59,929 bases of DNA from Ruminococcaceae bacterium OttesenSCG-928-A16 (GTDB lineage Bacteria; Bacillota; Clostridia; Oscillospirales; Ruminococcaceae): assembly GCA_030267215.1 (NCBI GenBank), contig JAJDJP010000008.1, forward strand, positions 1 to 59,929, given 5' to 3'. A model generated the notes under the pieces. It saw only the letters and a list, made by a program, of their open reading frames with translations, searched no databases and was not told the DNA's origin. Made by a program: the position numbers and the translations under genes. Shown piece by piece: positions 1 to 9,347 of the stretch (its first letter is position 1; each line of letters opens with the position of its first letter).

Positions 1-1248
1 CGGGGTTTCGGTTTGTTTGCGGTTGTATAAAAGGCCCAGCACATTGGTTAAACGGTCAAAAATAATGGCTGTTTCTTCCAGCGCGCTTTTGCTGCTTTGG
101 GCCATATGGGTGTTAATGTTGGTTACCAGCTCAAACAGCACGGCCAGTGCGTCGGCAGTGTTCAAATCATCATCCATACGTTCTTTAAAATGGGTTTCTG
201 CCTCTTGTGCGCTTTGCAAAATTTGGTTTTCGCCGGTTTGCGGGGCATTTTTAATCGCAAAATCAATGTTATCACGGCAGGTGTACAGGCGCTCTAAGCT
301 GGTTTTGCACTGCTCCAAAATATCCATGGTAAAGTTAAGCGGGGTGCGGTAATGGGCCGAAAGCATAAAGTACCGTATTGGCTCGTACCCAATTTGCTCG
401 GCAATTTGGCGCACCGTAAAAAAGTTGCCTAAAGACTTACTCATCTTTCGGTCATCAATGTTTAAAAAACCGTTGTGCATCCAATAATTGGCAAATATCT
501 GTCCATTGGCGCACTCGCTTTGTGCAATTTCGTTTTCGTGATGCGGAAAAATTAAATCCTGCCCGCCAGCATGGATATCGATGGTGTTGCCAAGGTGTTG
601 TTTTGCCATGGCGCTGCACTCTATATGCCAGCCGGGCCGCCCTGCACTCCAGGGGGAATCCCACGCAGGTTCGCCTTTTTTAGCCGCCTTCCACACAGCA
701 AAATCGGCGCCTTCTTCTTTCAGGCCGCCCTCTAAGCTGCTGCTTAATTCACGGCTATTTTGCAAATCGTCTAACACCAGGTGCGAAAGTTTGCCGTATT
801 CTTTAAATTTACGTGCCCTAAAATATACATCTCCGTTTTCGGCAACATAGCCAAAGCCTTTATCCACAATTTCTTGTATCATGGCCACTATCGCCTCTAT
901 ATGCTCGGTGGCGCGGGGCATAACGGTGGGGCGCTGCACGTTCAGCCCGTCCGAATCGGTAAGGTATTCCTTTTCAAACTTAGCAGCCACCTCGTGCACG
1001 GTGGTTTGTTGTTCAATAGCGGTGCTAATTAGGCGGTCATCAATATCGGTAACGTTGCTAACATACACCACCTTGTTGCCGGTGTAAGTTAGGTAACGGC
1101 GCAGGGTGTCGAACACGCACAAAGGCCGCGCATTGCCCACATGGATAAAATTATAAACGGTGGGGCCGCACACATAAATTTTTACCTCCCCCGGCGTTAT
1201 GGGTACCAGTTCTTCTTTTTCGCGGGCCATGGTATTAAAAACTTTCAT
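1..1248 (-). CDS. cysS: Cysteine--tRNA ligase (partial, C-terminus beyond window)
   Basis: Class I aminoacyl-tRNA synthetase charging tRNA-Cys with cysteine in the cytoplasm. The first 416 residues are visible; the family is usually about 465 aa, so roughly 50 C-terminal residues lie outside the window. The HIGH-type motif HVGN is at residues 36-39, following the CGPTVY stretch whose C27 is a zinc ligand in this family. KMSKS is at about 268-272. The start is the ATG at 1248, preceded at good spacing by AAGGAG. A TATAAT-like -10 lies on the minus strand at 1307-1312, inside the 97-bp gap after pgsA, so the gene may have its own promoter. I saw no T-box leader in that gap. Identification is certain. 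Confidence 0.97.
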   Translation of the reverse strand, partial: MKVFNTMAREKEELVPITPGEVKIYVCGPTVYNFIHVGNARPLCVFDTLRRYLTYTGNKVVYVSNVTDIDDRLISTAIEQQTTVHEVAAKFEKEYLTDSDGLNVQRPTVMPRATEHIEAIVAMIQEIVDKGFGYVAENGDVYFRARKFKEYGKLSHLVLDDLQNSRELSSSLEGGLKEEGADFAVWKAAKKGEPAWDSPWSAGRPGWHIECSAMAKQHLGNTIDIHAGGQDLIFPHHENEIAQSECANGQIFANYWMHNGFLNIDDRKMSKSLGNFFTVRQIAEQIGYEPIRYFMLSAHYRTPLNFTMDILEQCKTSLERLYTCRDNIDFAIKNAPQTGENQILQSAQEAETHFKERMDDDLNTADALAVLFELVTNINTHMAQSSKSALEETAIIFDRLTNVLGLLYNRKQTETP

Positions 1249-1344
1249 TCAAAAAAACTCCTTGCACCATTGTATATCAAAATTTTAAACTACACTGTTT
1301 TACTCTATTATAGCATAAGGGCACGCAAAATAAATAGCAGAATT

Positions 1345-1923
1345 TTATTTTGCCGTATTAATGTATTGCCGGTTGCCCCAAATGTACTGTATGCCAGAAA
1401 TAGCGGTAACCGCAGCCACTACCCAGCACAGCACCCACGCAATAACCTGCGGCGGCGAAGCGCTGCTTGCACTGGGCGGCAAAAACTGCCAAAACCCCAT
1501 TAAAAAATAATACACACAAATGGTTACCATTTGCAGCACTGTTTTTACCTTGCCCCACATGTTGGCCGCAATCACGGTCCCCTCTTTACTGCCGGCCGCC
1601 ACCATGCGCACGCCCGACACCGCAAACTCTCGCACAATAATAATAACAAGCACCAGCGGGTGGCACACGCCATCAACCAGCATATAAATAAAGGCGGTGG
1701 TGGTTAAAATTTTGTCGGCAAGGGGGTCGGCAAATTTGCCAAAATTGGTAACCATGTTGTTTTTGCGGGCAATGTAGCCGTCCAAAAAATCGGTAAAACT
1801 GGCAAGCGCAAAAACAACCCCCGCAAGCAGATAGTTGTAGGGTATGCCCCGCACCGAAGCAAACACAATAAACACAGGTATTAATAAAATGCGCAGTAAG
1901 GTAAGTTTATTTGGCAAATTCAT
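1345..1923 (-). CDS. pgsA: CDP-diacylglycerol--glycerol-3-phosphate 3-phosphatidyltransferase
   Basis: Integral membrane enzyme making phosphatidylglycerol phosphate from CDP-diacylglycerol and glycerol-3-phosphate, the committed step to phosphatidylglycerol. The complete CDP-alcohol phosphotransferase motif DG(x2)AR(x8)G(x3)D(x3)D is present: D48, G49, A52, R53, G62, D66 and D70. At 192 aa with several hydrophobic segments it matches the family length. It lies 35 bp after rimO and is probably the last gene of a recA-recX-rimO-pgsA transcript. A cardiolipin synthase of the same superfamily is the alternative, but the N-terminal NLPNKLTLLR sequence is typical of PgsA. Confidence 0.95.
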   Translation of the reverse strand: MNLPNKLTLLRILLIPVFIVFASVRGIPYNYLLAGVVFALASFTDFLDGYIARKNNMVTNFGKFADPLADKILTTTAFIYMLVDGVCHPLVLVIIIVREFAVSGVRMVAAGSKEGTVIAANMWGKVKTVLQMVTICVYYFLMGFWQFLPPSASSASPPQVIAWVLCWVVAAVTAISGIQYIWGNRQYINTAK

Positions 1924-1958
1924 ATAAGTTCCTCTTTTGCTAATTTTTGCATTTCTGG

Positions 1959-3278
1959 TTAGGCAAGCTCGGCGTATAGGTCATACACATCGGCCCCGGT
2001 AACCCGCACGTTATAAAAAACACCGGGTGCAAGGGCTGCCGTGCCCGGCAATAGTACATTTGCGTCAATCTCGGGGGCATCGGCTTTGCTGCGGCACAGC
2101 CAAACATTTTCCTCTTCGTCCAGTTCATCGCACAAAACGGTAATGGTTTTGCCAATCATCTGTTGCTGTTTTTCTGCCATGATGTTACTTTGCAGCTGCA
2201 TAATTACATCGGCTCGGCGGCGGCGTTCTTCCTCCGGCACTTGGTTTGGCATTTTTTCAGCCAGGGTTCCCTCTTCGGGCGAATAGGCAAAGCAGCCCAA
2301 GCGGTCGAACCCTGTTTCTTTTACAAAGGCACACAATTCTTCAAACTGGGCCTCGGTTTCGCCGGGGTAGCCGGTTATCAGCGAGGTTCGCAAAGTAATA
2401 TCCGGCATTTTTTGGCGCAACATTTGAATAGCGCTGCGAATGGTGGCACTATCCCCTTTGCGGCGCATAGAAGTTAAAATTTCATCATTGATGTGCTGCA
2501 CCGGCAAATCTAAGTAGGTAACCACCTTGCTGTTGCGTGCCATGGCATCGGCAAATTCGGGGGTAATGCGTTCGGGGTAGGCATACAATAGGCGTATCCA
2601 GCCAATGCCCTCTATTTGGTTTAAGGCGTCCAGCAGTTCGGCTATTTGGTTTTGTCCGGTGTCATCGCCATAAGCGGTAACGTCTTGTGCTACCAGCACA
2701 ATTTCGCGCACACCCTGCTCGGCCAGCCACTCGGCCTCGGCAATGCAGCTTTGCAGCGGGCGGCTGCGCAGCGGCCCACGAATGCTGGGTATAGCACAGT
2801 AAGAGCACGCATTCGAGCAGCCTTCGGCAATTTTAAGCCAGGCAAACTGGCGGGGCGTGCCAATAACACGCTTGCCCCCCAGCGGCAGGTTGCCTTTGGG
2901 GCCATAGCTTTCTACCACCTGGGCGCTGCTGGCCACCTGGCGCAATATTTGCGGCAGCTGCCCGTTAGAGCCAAGCCCCACCACTGCGTCTACCTCGGGT
3001 ATTTCGGCCACAATTTCTTTTTGGTAGCGCTGGGCCAAACAGCCGGTTACCAGCACTTTTACCGCAGGGTTTTGCTTTTTATAGCTGCAGGCCTGCAAAA
3101 TATTTTCAATGGCTTCTTCTTTGGCACTTTGAATAAAGCCACAGGTGTTTACAATAATGGCTTCGGCCTCTTCCAAGCTAGCCACTGTTTGGTTGCCATC
3201 TTCCAGTAAGGCACGGCAAAAAACATCGGCATCGGCCTGGTTTTTGGGGCACCCAAGCGATACAACCGCTATTTTCAT
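1959..3278 (-). CDS. rimO: Ribosomal protein uS12 methylthiotransferase
   Basis: Radical SAM methylthiotransferase that adds a methylthio group to an aspartate of ribosomal protein S12. The N-terminal UPF0004 domain carries its three cluster cysteines at C10, C46 and C80. The radical SAM CxxxCxxC motif is C154, C158 and C161 (CSNACSYC). A TRAM-like C-terminal domain follows. Length is 439 aa, as expected. The SLGCPKNQ start is characteristic of RimO rather than MiaB. The gene lies 10 bp downstream of recX and 35 bp upstream of pgsA, consistent with one transcript. Confidence 0.96.
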   Translation of the reverse strand: MKIAVVSLGCPKNQADADVFCRALLEDGNQTVASLEEAEAIIVNTCGFIQSAKEEAIENILQACSYKKQNPAVKVLVTGCLAQRYQKEIVAEIPEVDAVVGLGSNGQLPQILRQVASSAQVVESYGPKGNLPLGGKRVIGTPRQFAWLKIAEGCSNACSYCAIPSIRGPLRSRPLQSCIAEAEWLAEQGVREIVLVAQDVTAYGDDTGQNQIAELLDALNQIEGIGWIRLLYAYPERITPEFADAMARNSKVVTYLDLPVQHINDEILTSMRRKGDSATIRSAIQMLRQKMPDITLRTSLITGYPGETEAQFEELCAFVKETGFDRLGCFAYSPEEGTLAEKMPNQVPEEERRRRADVIMQLQSNIMAEKQQQMIGKTITVLCDELDEEENVWLCRSKADAPEIDANVLLPGTAALAPGVFYNVRVTGADVYDLYAELA

Positions 3279-3288
3279 AGGCTCTCTC

Positions 3289-3933
3289 CTAAATCATCTC
3301 TTGTTCTGGGCTGGTTTCTTCGGCAAGTTGCTGCTGGGCACGCTCTACAGCACGGCAAATATCCCCATGCCAAAACCCACGGCGGGCAAGGGCCGCCATC
3401 ACTTTATCGCGCTGGCCACGGCGCAGTTTTTCTATATAGCCGCCTTTTTGCAGCACCGTATAGGCTGTTTCGGCGTCGTTTGGCCCAGCGGCTTGCACGG
3501 CCCACTCTACGGTGGTTCGGTCCACCCCAAGGGCGTTCAACTGCCGCCGAATTTCCGAGCTGCTTTTACCCCGCTGCAGTAGCCCCTTGGCTTTTTCCAG
3601 CGCAAAGGTTTCATCGTCCAGCAGGTCCAGCTCACACATATCCTGCACTGCGGCAGCAGCCGTGTGGGGGTCATACTTCAAGCACAGCTTGTTATATAAT
3701 TCTTGCTGGGCATACGCACGCAGCGAAAGATAACGCAGCGCCTGGTTTTTGGCTTTGCGTATATCGCTTGTGTCCTTCATCGAAGAAAGCTCCTCGTTTG
3801 TAAGCAAGGAGCCCTCTGAAAGCCCGTATTTCACCAGCGTTTCGTCGTCTACCGAAAAAAGAAATTCATCGTTGGCAAACAGCGCAAAACGGCCTTTTTT
3901 GGTTTGGCTAATACGGGTTATTGTAACACTCAT
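3289..3933 (-). CDS. recX: Regulatory protein RecX
   Basis: RecX family modulator that binds RecA filaments and limits recombinase activity. The 214-aa protein has the three-helix repeat organisation of RecX, including stretches such as [15 protein letters not shown] and a C-terminal region rich in Arg and Gln. Its ATG overlaps the recA stop codon in an ATGA arrangement (3930-3933), so the two are translationally coupled, which is the usual genomic signature of RecX. It is followed 10 bp later by rimO. Confidence 0.93.
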   Translation of the reverse strand: MSVTITRISQTKKGRFALFANDEFLFSVDDETLVKYGLSEGSLLTNEELSSMKDTSDIRKAKNQALRYLSLRAYAQQELYNKLCLKYDPHTAAAAVQDMCELDLLDDETFALEKAKGLLQRGKSSSEIRRQLNALGVDRTTVEWAVQAAGPNDAETAYTVLQKGGYIEKLRRGQRDKVMAALARRGFWHGDICRAVERAQQQLAEETSPEQEMI

Positions 3934-5105
3934 TCGTCATCTTCGGCCGAAATATCCAGCCCTCTTTCGGATTTAGCGCCCTTTGCCGCAGCTTTGGCAG
4001 CCGGTGCCGGCGGGGTGGGCAAATCATCCAGGTTGCCGCCAACCCGTGCAAGGCGTTTTCTTTTAGATGCCGCAAACAGTTCTTTGGCATTTTCACGCAC
4101 CTTGGCTTCAATCTCGTCCGCAAATTCAGGGTTTTCCATCAGGTAGGTTTTGGCATTGTCTCGCCCCTGCCCAAGGCGGATATCCCCTGCATTAAACCAC
4201 GCGCCACTTTTTTGAATCAGATTCAGGTCCACTGCCAAATCCAGCAGTTCACCCTCATGCGAAATACCTTCGCCAAACATAATATCAAAATAGGCCTCTT
4301 TAAACGGAGGTGCCACCTTATTTTTAACAACCTTGGCACGGGTACGGTTGCCAATAAAGTTGCCACTGGTGTCCTTCAGGCTTTCTACCCGGCGTACGTC
4401 TATACGCACCGAAGAATAGTACTTAAGCGCACGGCCACCGGCGGTAACTTCGGGGTTGCCGTACACAACGCCAACTTTTTCGCGCAGCTGGTTAATAAAC
4501 ACGCACACGGTGCCGGTTTTACCAATTACACCGGTTAGTTTGCGCAGGGCCTGGCTCATTAAGCGGGCCTGCAACCCAACGTGAGAATCTCCCATTTCGC
4601 CCGCAATTTCGGCCTTGGGCACCATGGCCGCAACCGAGTCGATGATCACGGCATCTATTGCGCCACTGCGCACAAGTGCCTCGGTAATTTCCAGGGCTTG
4701 CTCGCCGGTATCGGGCTGGCTTACCAGCAGGCTGTCAATATCCACGCCAAGGGCAGCGGCATATTCGGGGTCCAGCGCATGTTCAACGTCTATAAAGGCA
4801 ACCTCGCCGCCTTTTTTTTGGGCCTGCGCCGCCACATGCAACGCAAGGGTGGTTTTACCACTGCTTTCGGGGCCATAAATTTCTACCACACGGCCACGGG
4901 GCAAGCCCCCTACGCCAAGGGCAATATCCAGCGAAATAGACCCCGTAGAAATTGCATCGATTTGCATTGCAACATTTTGACCCATCTTCATAACTGCACC
5001 CTTGCCAAATGTTTTTTCAATTTGGGCAAGCGCGGTATCTAGTGCTGCTTTTTTGTCGTTTTGGGCCGCCTTGCTGGGTGTAGCAACTGCTTTTTTTTCT
5101 GCCAT
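3930..5105 (-). CDS. recA: Recombinase A
   Basis: DNA-dependent ATPase for homologous recombination and SOS induction. I placed the start at the ATG at 5105 (MAEKKAV), behind a GGAGG about 12 bases upstream; an in-frame ATG 17 codons earlier (5156) lacks a better site. This gives 391 aa. Walker A GPESSGKT is at residues 78-85. The DNA-binding loop region with [10 protein letters not shown] is present, and the tail is acidic (EDDE). The N-terminus has about 15 extra Ala/Lys-rich residues compared with E. coli RecA. By eye I found no GAAC-N4-GTTC SOS box in the 500 bp upstream. Confidence 0.97.
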   Translation of the reverse strand: MAEKKAVATPSKAAQNDKKAALDTALAQIEKTFGKGAVMKMGQNVAMQIDAISTGSISLDIALGVGGLPRGRVVEIYGPESSGKTTLALHVAAQAQKKGGEVAFIDVEHALDPEYAAALGVDIDSLLVSQPDTGEQALEITEALVRSGAIDAVIIDSVAAMVPKAEIAGEMGDSHVGLQARLMSQALRKLTGVIGKTGTVCVFINQLREKVGVVYGNPEVTAGGRALKYYSSVRIDVRRVESLKDTSGNFIGNRTRAKVVKNKVAPPFKEAYFDIMFGEGISHEGELLDLAVDLNLIQKSGAWFNAGDIRLGQGRDNAKTYLMENPEFADEIEAKVRENAKELFAASKRKRLARVGGNLDDLPTPPAPAAKAAAKGAKSERGLDISAEDDE

Positions 5106-5581
5106 GGTTGTACTTATCCTCCACAATCCTGTGTTATGGCACCCAATTAGGGCCATAGCATCTTATATTTTCGCAGGTTGCTGGCTTTGGCACATGCTTT
5201 TACTGGTAAGGCATTGGCCAAAATTTACCTGCTTTTTTCTTTAATGCTTAATTTGTATTTTACACCATTTCACACTATAAAGGCAAGCAATAGCGCACTT
5301 TATGCTGGGTAATAAAACGTACAGCTGGGCTTTTAGGCGGAATATAGTTGCTTACATCAAATATCGATTGGTTATTAACTGGCAAGCTTTGCCTGCTGGT
5401 GGCTTAAAAATGCCAACCTGTACTTTGTTTGGTCATTGGGGATTGATTTCTTGTTTTACCCTTGAAGGGAACCCCGCACTCTTTCGTCATCACCTTGTTT
5501 ATCATCATCAAAAAGGGGGTTTCTTTTGCCTACGCTTGTAACCTCCCCCACAAAACGAAGGCCGCCGCTAAAAGCTGACAT
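5106..5581. other. Intergenic region upstream of recA
   Basis: About 480 bases between the recA start and the terminator of the fabG-like gene. On the minus strand TTGCCT and TAAAAT, 18 bases apart near 5254-5284, could serve as the recA promoter. Short plus-strand reading frames here have no ribosome binding site and no recognisable product. I see no RNA gene, repeat or clear SOS operator. Confidence 0.4.
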
Positions 5582-5611
5582 AAAAAGACCGACCATTTGG
5601 CCGGCTTTTTA
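5582..5611 (-). terminator. Rho-independent terminator after the fabG-like gene
   Basis: An imperfect stem begins with AAAAAG and closes with CTTTTT around a CCG/CGG core with an ATTT loop. On the minus strand a run of five T follows. It sits 14 bp past the stop codon of the fabG-like SDR and ends the CPBP-tadA-fabG transcript. Confidence 0.75.
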
Positions 5612-5625
5612 ATATGTGCTTAAAC

Positions 5626-6360
5626 TTAAACCACAAACCCACCATTGGGAGCAATTACCTGCCCAGTAACGTAGGTGGCGGCATCTGAGGCTAAAAACAG
5701 CGCTACGCCCGCCACTTCCTCGGGGGTGCCTATGCGCCCAAGGGGAATTTCTTCGCACAGGCTGGCTTTATCCTGCTTGGTAAAATCCTGCATCATGGCG
5801 GTATCTATTGCGCCGGGCGCAATGCAGTTTACCCGTATGCCGCTGGGGCCTTCCTCTTTGGCCAGTGCCTTGGTAAGGCCAATTACAGCCGCTTTGGCTG
5901 CGGCGTAGTGTGCCTCGCAAGAGGCCCCCACCTGCCCCCACATAGAGGATATATTGATAATGCAACCGTTTTTGCGGTGCAGCATGCCCGGCAGGGCACG
6001 CTGGGTACATAAAAAGTTGCCCTTTACATGCACATCAAACATTTCGTCCCATTCCTGCTCGGTAAGTTGGGTAAAAAGGCGCTGGGCGGCTACCCCCGCA
6101 TTGTTCACCAGTACTTCTACCGGGCCAAAAGCGGCCTCGGCTTTGGCAAACAGTTGCTGCACCTGCTGGGCATTGGCAACATTGCCCACGGCCGCCACTG
6201 CCTGCAAACCCTGGCTGGTAAGCTGGGTGCATAAATCCTGTGCCTTTTGCTGGCCTTTGTGGTACCCCAGCACCACGTTATCTCCATTTTTGGCAAAAGC
6301 CGTGGCAATGGCAGCACCAATACCACCCGAAGCCCCGGTTACCAATACACATCGTCCCAC
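5626..6360 (-). CDS. SDR family oxidoreductase, 3-oxoacyl-ACP reductase (FabG)-like
   Basis: NAD(P)H-dependent short-chain dehydrogenase of the FabG type. I start it at GTG 6360, preceded by AGAGGTGG; longer in-frame starts would run deep into tadA. This gives 244 aa, the standard FabG length. The TGASGGIG nucleotide-binding motif is at 8-15, NNAG at 86-89, the catalytic serine in the INISSMWG segment (S138/S139), and Y152-x3-K156 as YAAAK. The C-terminal PNGG is typical. No other fatty acid synthesis gene is nearby, so the substrate is open: it may reduce a 3-oxoacyl-ACP or another ketone. It lies 76 bp downstream of tadA. Confidence 0.85.
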   Translation of the reverse strand: MGRCVLVTGASGGIGAAIATAFAKNGDNVVLGYHKGQQKAQDLCTQLTSQGLQAVAAVGNVANAQQVQQLFAKAEAAFGPVEVLVNNAGVAAQRLFTQLTEQEWDEMFDVHVKGNFLCTQRALPGMLHRKNGCIINISSMWGQVGASCEAHYAAAKAAVIGLTKALAKEEGPSGIRVNCIAPGAIDTAMMQDFTKQDKASLCEEIPLGRIGTPEEVAGVALFLASDAATYVTGQVIAPNGGFVV

Positions 6361-6436
6361 TTTGCCACCTCTTTCTATTGGGTAAGGCAAATGCTTTTGT
6401 GCCTTACCTTTGCTGCGCAGCCACAAAAGCCATTCA

Positions 6437-6925
6437 CTATTCTTCTGTATCTTTCGCTTTGGCCGGTTCAGTTTTCTTTTTTTTACGCAAAGCCGCAAAA
6501 AAGGTTTGCAGTTCCTCTCGGCACTCCTCTTCTAGCAGGCCGCCCTGCACCAAGGGGTGGTGGTTAAAGGGCAGGGCAAATAAATTTACCACTGTACCGC
6601 AGCAACCGGCTTTTTCGTCGGCCGCGCCATACACCACCCGCTTAATGCGGCTGTTGATAATGGCCCCTGCGCACATGGGGCAGGGCTCTAGCGTAACAAA
6701 CAATTCGCACTGCCAAAGCCGCCAACCACCCAGCGCTTTGCAGGCGGCGTCTATCGCCATGGTTTCGGCGTGGCAAAGGGCGTTTTTGCCTCCCTCGCGC
6801 TGGTTGTGCGCCCGGGCAATAATTTCGCCATCCTTTACCACCACGGCACCCACAGGTACTTCGCCTTCCAGCCCGGCAAGTTTTGCTTCGGCAAGTGCCT
6901 GCCGCATCAGCTGCTCATCATTCAA
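6437..6925 (-). CDS. tadA: tRNA-specific adenosine deaminase
   Basis: Zinc deaminase converting adenosine to inosine at the wobble position of tRNA-Arg(ACG). The active-site motif HAE is at residues 52-54 and the zinc-binding PCPMC has C82 and C85. The 162-aa length and N-terminal QLMRQALAEA match TadA rather than cytidine or guanine deaminases. It starts 17 bp after the CPBP protease gene and probably shares its transcript. The C-terminus is Lys/Glu-rich. Confidence 0.93.
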   Translation of the reverse strand: MNDEQLMRQALAEAKLAGLEGEVPVGAVVVKDGEIIARAHNQREGGKNALCHAETMAIDAACKALGGWRLWQCELFVTLEPCPMCAGAIINSRIKRVVYGAADEKAGCCGTVVNLFALPFNHHPLVQGGLLEEECREELQTFFAALRKKKKTEPAKAKDTEE

Positions 6926-6942
6926 TGTGTTCCCTCTTTCTG

Positions 6943-7893
6943 TTACAGTACGGCACCAAACACAAAATATAGCAAGGTGCCCACTACCCCAGCCACAAAA
7001 ACTGGTGCTGTTAACAAGCGTTTTGCTGGGGGTTGTTGGCCCTGTTCTGGCGGTTTATCGTGTTGCAGTTTAAATTTGGGCAGCCACTTAAATTGCCAAA
7101 CTGCCCAAGCAGCTGCCGCAAACAAAACCAAAAATACCAGCGTAACCCAAAACCCAAACGCCAGTGCCGCAACACCGGTTAAGTAGGTTTGCCCTAGCAT
7201 CATAATAAGCGAGGCCAAATTGTTAAAAAAATGCAATATGATACCCGGCCGCACCGAGCCGGTAATTTCGCGCACATAGCCCAGTAAAACACTAAGCAAA
7301 AACACACCCAAAATGGCCGAAAGATTGGTGTGCAAAAAGGCAAACAGCAAAGACGATACCAAAATAGCAAACCGTGCCCCCCACGGGCGCAGCATGCCCT
7401 GCACCATCCCCCTAAACAATCGTTCTTCTAGCACGGGGGGCAAAATGCAGGTATAAACAAAATAAAAAAGCACACCAGCCACTGTTTTGGGTAGCGCCGC
7501 CGGCCCGTTGCCAGCCCCAAACCAACCAGCAATTAAAGACGAAACCGAATTTACCACCACCATGGCCCCCAAGAACAAAGGGGTTAACAACCACAGCGGC
7601 AACCGGCTTTTGCCCATGGGCGGGGCAGCCTGCTTTGGCTTGCCCGCCATTTTTAACAAATAATAAGGTGGCAACAAAACGGCCAGCGGCAATACAATAT
7701 TATAAATACCCAGTGCCCATTCTGGCACGGCAGTAAGGTCTTTTAACGTTACATTATTAAATGCGCCCTGCAACACCAGCCCGCCAAGCAGGCGCACCAG
7801 CAAACTTAGCACAATATACAAAAGCATGGCAAGGCCTATCCAGTTGGCGGCAATGGGCAGCAGGTCTTTTCTCTTTTTCCCTGTTTGTTCCAT
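6943..7893 (-). CDS. CPBP family (CAAX/Abi) intramembrane metalloprotease
   Basis: Membrane-embedded glutamate-type intramembrane protease family member, 316 aa. The three conserved motifs are present: EExxxR (E156, E157, R161), FxxxH (F184, H188) and HxxxN (H221, N225). About eight hydrophobic segments are visible. The C-terminus carries a basic linker and a final membrane span. Bacterial members act in bacteriocin self-immunity, regulated proteolysis or unknown processes; nothing in the neighbourhood fixes the role here. It heads an apparent operon with tadA and the fabG-like gene. Confidence 0.88.
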   Translation of the reverse strand: MEQTGKKRKDLLPIAANWIGLAMLLYIVLSLLVRLLGGLVLQGAFNNVTLKDLTAVPEWALGIYNIVLPLAVLLPPYYLLKMAGKPKQAAPPMGKSRLPLWLLTPLFLGAMVVVNSVSSLIAGWFGAGNGPAALPKTVAGVLFYFVYTCILPPVLEERLFRGMVQGMLRPWGARFAILVSSLLFAFLHTNLSAILGVFLLSVLLGYVREITGSVRPGIILHFFNNLASLIMMLGQTYLTGVAALAFGFWVTLVFLVLFAAAAWAVWQFKWLPKFKLQHDKPPEQGQQPPAKRLLTAPVFVAGVVGTLLYFVFGAVL

Positions 7894-8066
7894 TTACATT
7901 CTCCCTGCTGTTGTTTGGTGCGCACGGCATAGCTATGCACCGCTGTGGCATTTGGCAATTTTTCCGCTTCCTTCAACCAATCATAAAAAAAACGGGCGGG
8001 CTTGTCAATAATATAAGTTTTACCGCCAAGTTCTAAAAATCTTTTTTGTAAAAAAGCATTTTTCTA

Positions 8067-8095
8067 TTGCACAAGGCGTTAAACTATATTATACT
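8067..8095 (+). promoter_or_regulatory. Promoter of tRNA-Leu(CAA)
   Basis: TTGCAC and TATACT are separated by exactly 17 bases, ending about 50 bases before the mature tRNA 5' end. This is a good sigma-A type promoter. Confidence 0.75.
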
Positions 8096-8146
8096 ATATT
8101 AGGTTTAAGTTTACAGGCGTGCCCCAAACGGGCAACCTGCACACCT

Positions 8147-8232
8147 GCCGGTGTGGTGGAATGGCAGACACGATGGACTCAAAATCCATTGGTAGCAATA
8201 TCGTATCGGTTCAAGTCCGATCACCGGCACCA
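8147..8232 (+). tRNA. tRNA-Leu(CAA)
   Basis: Class II tRNA with a long variable arm. The acceptor stem GCCGGTG pairs with CACCGGC, followed by discriminator A and an encoded CCA. The anticodon stem ATGGA/TCCAT holds the loop CTCAAAA, giving anticodon CAA, which reads UUG. The T arm contains GGTTCAAGTCC. It is monocistronic, with its own promoter and terminator. Confidence 0.96.
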
Positions 8233-8249
8233 TTAAATGTTCATAAGGG

Positions 8250-8290
8250 CACAAAAACAGGTTAGCCATTATGCTAGCCTGTTTTTGTTT
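8250..8290 (+). terminator. Terminator of tRNA-Leu(CAA)
   Basis: Stem AAAAACAGGTTAGC/GCTAGCCTGTTTTT with loop CATTAT, ending in a T run. It lies 18 bases past the tRNA. Confidence 0.88.
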
Positions 8291-8291
8291 G

Positions 8292-8320
8292 TTGCCAACA
8301 GTACTTTGATGGATTATAAT
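8292..8320 (+). promoter_or_regulatory. Promoter for the 56-aa membrane protein
   Basis: TTGCCA and TATAAT with a 17-base spacer, about 85 bases upstream of the small ORF and immediately after the tRNA terminator. Confidence 0.7.
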
Positions 8321-8405
8321 AAACGAGCACTATAGTAATGAGCGGTTTTATATTTTCGTGTTATATTTATGTGTAAATACGCACCAAAACGGAGGGTTAA
8401 TTAAA

Positions 8406-8576
8406 ATGAAAAATTTATTAGCAGGCGGGTTCCTGTTTGTTGGCGGTGCGATACTTATGTTGGCAGGCGAATATGCTAGTTGGGTGCCGATTGTTGGAAG
8501 CATGATTGCCTTAGTTGGTTTTGGAATGTTGATTTATTTCCTGTTCAGCAAAGACGGTAAGTATGACGGAAAATAA
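8406..8576 (+). CDS. Small two-span membrane protein (hypothetical)
   Basis: 56-aa protein starting at ATG 8406, behind GGAGG at 9-10 bases; an upstream in-frame start at 8358 has no such site. Two hydrophobic helices (about residues 4-20 and 27-46) are joined by a short loop (GEYASW) and followed by a charged Lys/Asp/Gly tail in the cytoplasm or outside. I do not recognise a family. It has its own promoter and a terminator at 8679, so it is expressed alone. Confidence 0.65.
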   Translation: MKNLLAGGFLFVGGAILMLAGEYASWVPIVGSMIALVGFGMLIYFLFSKDGKYDGK

Positions 8577-8873
8577 CTTGCTGTGAGGTCTCGAATTTTA
8601 ATTGCAAAACTGCATATAGAGGCCGAAAACACTTATTCTGTGCAGGTTTGCAAGTTTGCTTTTATGAATACCCGCACCAAAGGAAGTAGCTGCACATGGC
8701 TACTTCCTTTTTTTTATTGGCAATTGGTGTAGCGCCCCGTTGTCCGCTTTGATAAAACCATTAAATATACGTATCTTTTTTATACATACAATGGTAAAAT
8801 AGCTTTAATAACAATAGAGTATGTTCGTGTTTAACGAATTTAATATTTTGCAAAGTTAAAGGAGAAATATGGT
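8577..8873. other. Intergenic region with terminator
   Basis: Holds the terminator of the preceding small gene and then an AT-rich stretch leading to the SseB-like gene. A TAAAAT at 8795-8800 could be a -10, but the matching -35 is poor. Nothing else recognised. Confidence 0.4.
8679..8716 (+). terminator. Rho-independent terminator
   Basis: Perfect stem AAGGAAGTAGC/GCTACTTCCTT with loop TGCACATG, followed by seven or more T. Terminates the 56-aa protein transcript. Confidence 0.88.
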
Positions 8874-9341
8874 ATGGGTTTGTTTGATAAGTTTTCGAAA
8901 AACCGGCCGCCATCTGGCGCGGCAAAGCACACCGGTTCGCATTCTCCCGATGGAATCTCTTTGCTGGACAAGCACGAAAAAGGATTGCTTGACGACCAAG
9001 CCTTCCTTAGCGCTTTTGGCAAGGTAACGGTTTACTATTCTACCCCGTTTGGAGACCACAAGGACGGCGACACCCGGCTATTTGCACTGCCTGCGCAGGA
9101 TAAAACAGGCTATCTTCCAGTTTTCACATCCTCTGGGCGGGCAATAGAGTTTTATGAAAAAGCCGGCAGGGTTGGCTATTTAATAATGGATGGAACCTTT
9201 CAGTCTTTTTTAGAAACAACAAACAATATAAACCAAAAAAGCACACCTGTAAAACTTGGGGCGGTAATAGACCCCGGATATTACGGCGTAACCATTGGCG
9301 CAGATATGCTGGGCCAAGTGCTTGGTGTAATATCGGGGTAA
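8874..9341 (+). CDS. SseB N-terminal domain-like protein (hypothetical)
   Basis: 155-aa soluble protein preceded by AAAGGAG. The segment LFALPAQDKTGYLPVFTSSG followed by an EFYEKAG helix resembles the core of the SseB N-terminal domain, a widespread family of unclear function named after enhanced serine sensitivity in E. coli. Residues 1-40 are polar and probably disordered. The C-terminal part (VKLGAVIDPGYYGVTIGADM) continues the fold. No partner gene is adjacent; it converges with the glycosyltransferase operon. The family assignment is from pattern memory and moderate. Confidence 0.6.
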   Translation: MGLFDKFSKNRPPSGAAKHTGSHSPDGISLLDKHEKGLLDDQAFLSAFGKVTVYYSTPFGDHKDGDTRLFALPAQDKTGYLPVFTSSGRAIEFYEKAGRVGYLIMDGTFQSFLETTNNINQKSTPVKLGAVIDPGYYGVTIGADMLGQVLGVISG

Positions 9342-9347
9342 ATTTAG

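Noticed and set aside
1249..1344. T-box leader ahead of cysS
   Set aside because: The gap is only 97 bases and lacks the T-box sequence and terminator pair.
2646..3209. 187-codon plus-strand frame
   Set aside because: Lies entirely opposite rimO, whose motifs are complete; no ribosome site, and the product is a mirror of high-GC codons.
5106..5581. LexA (SOS) box ahead of recA
   Set aside because: No GAAC-N4-GTTC-type palindrome found by eye; a motif scan would settle it.
6240..7073. 277-codon plus-strand frame
   Set aside because: Antisense to fabG, tadA and the CPBP protease gene, all of which have intact family motifs.
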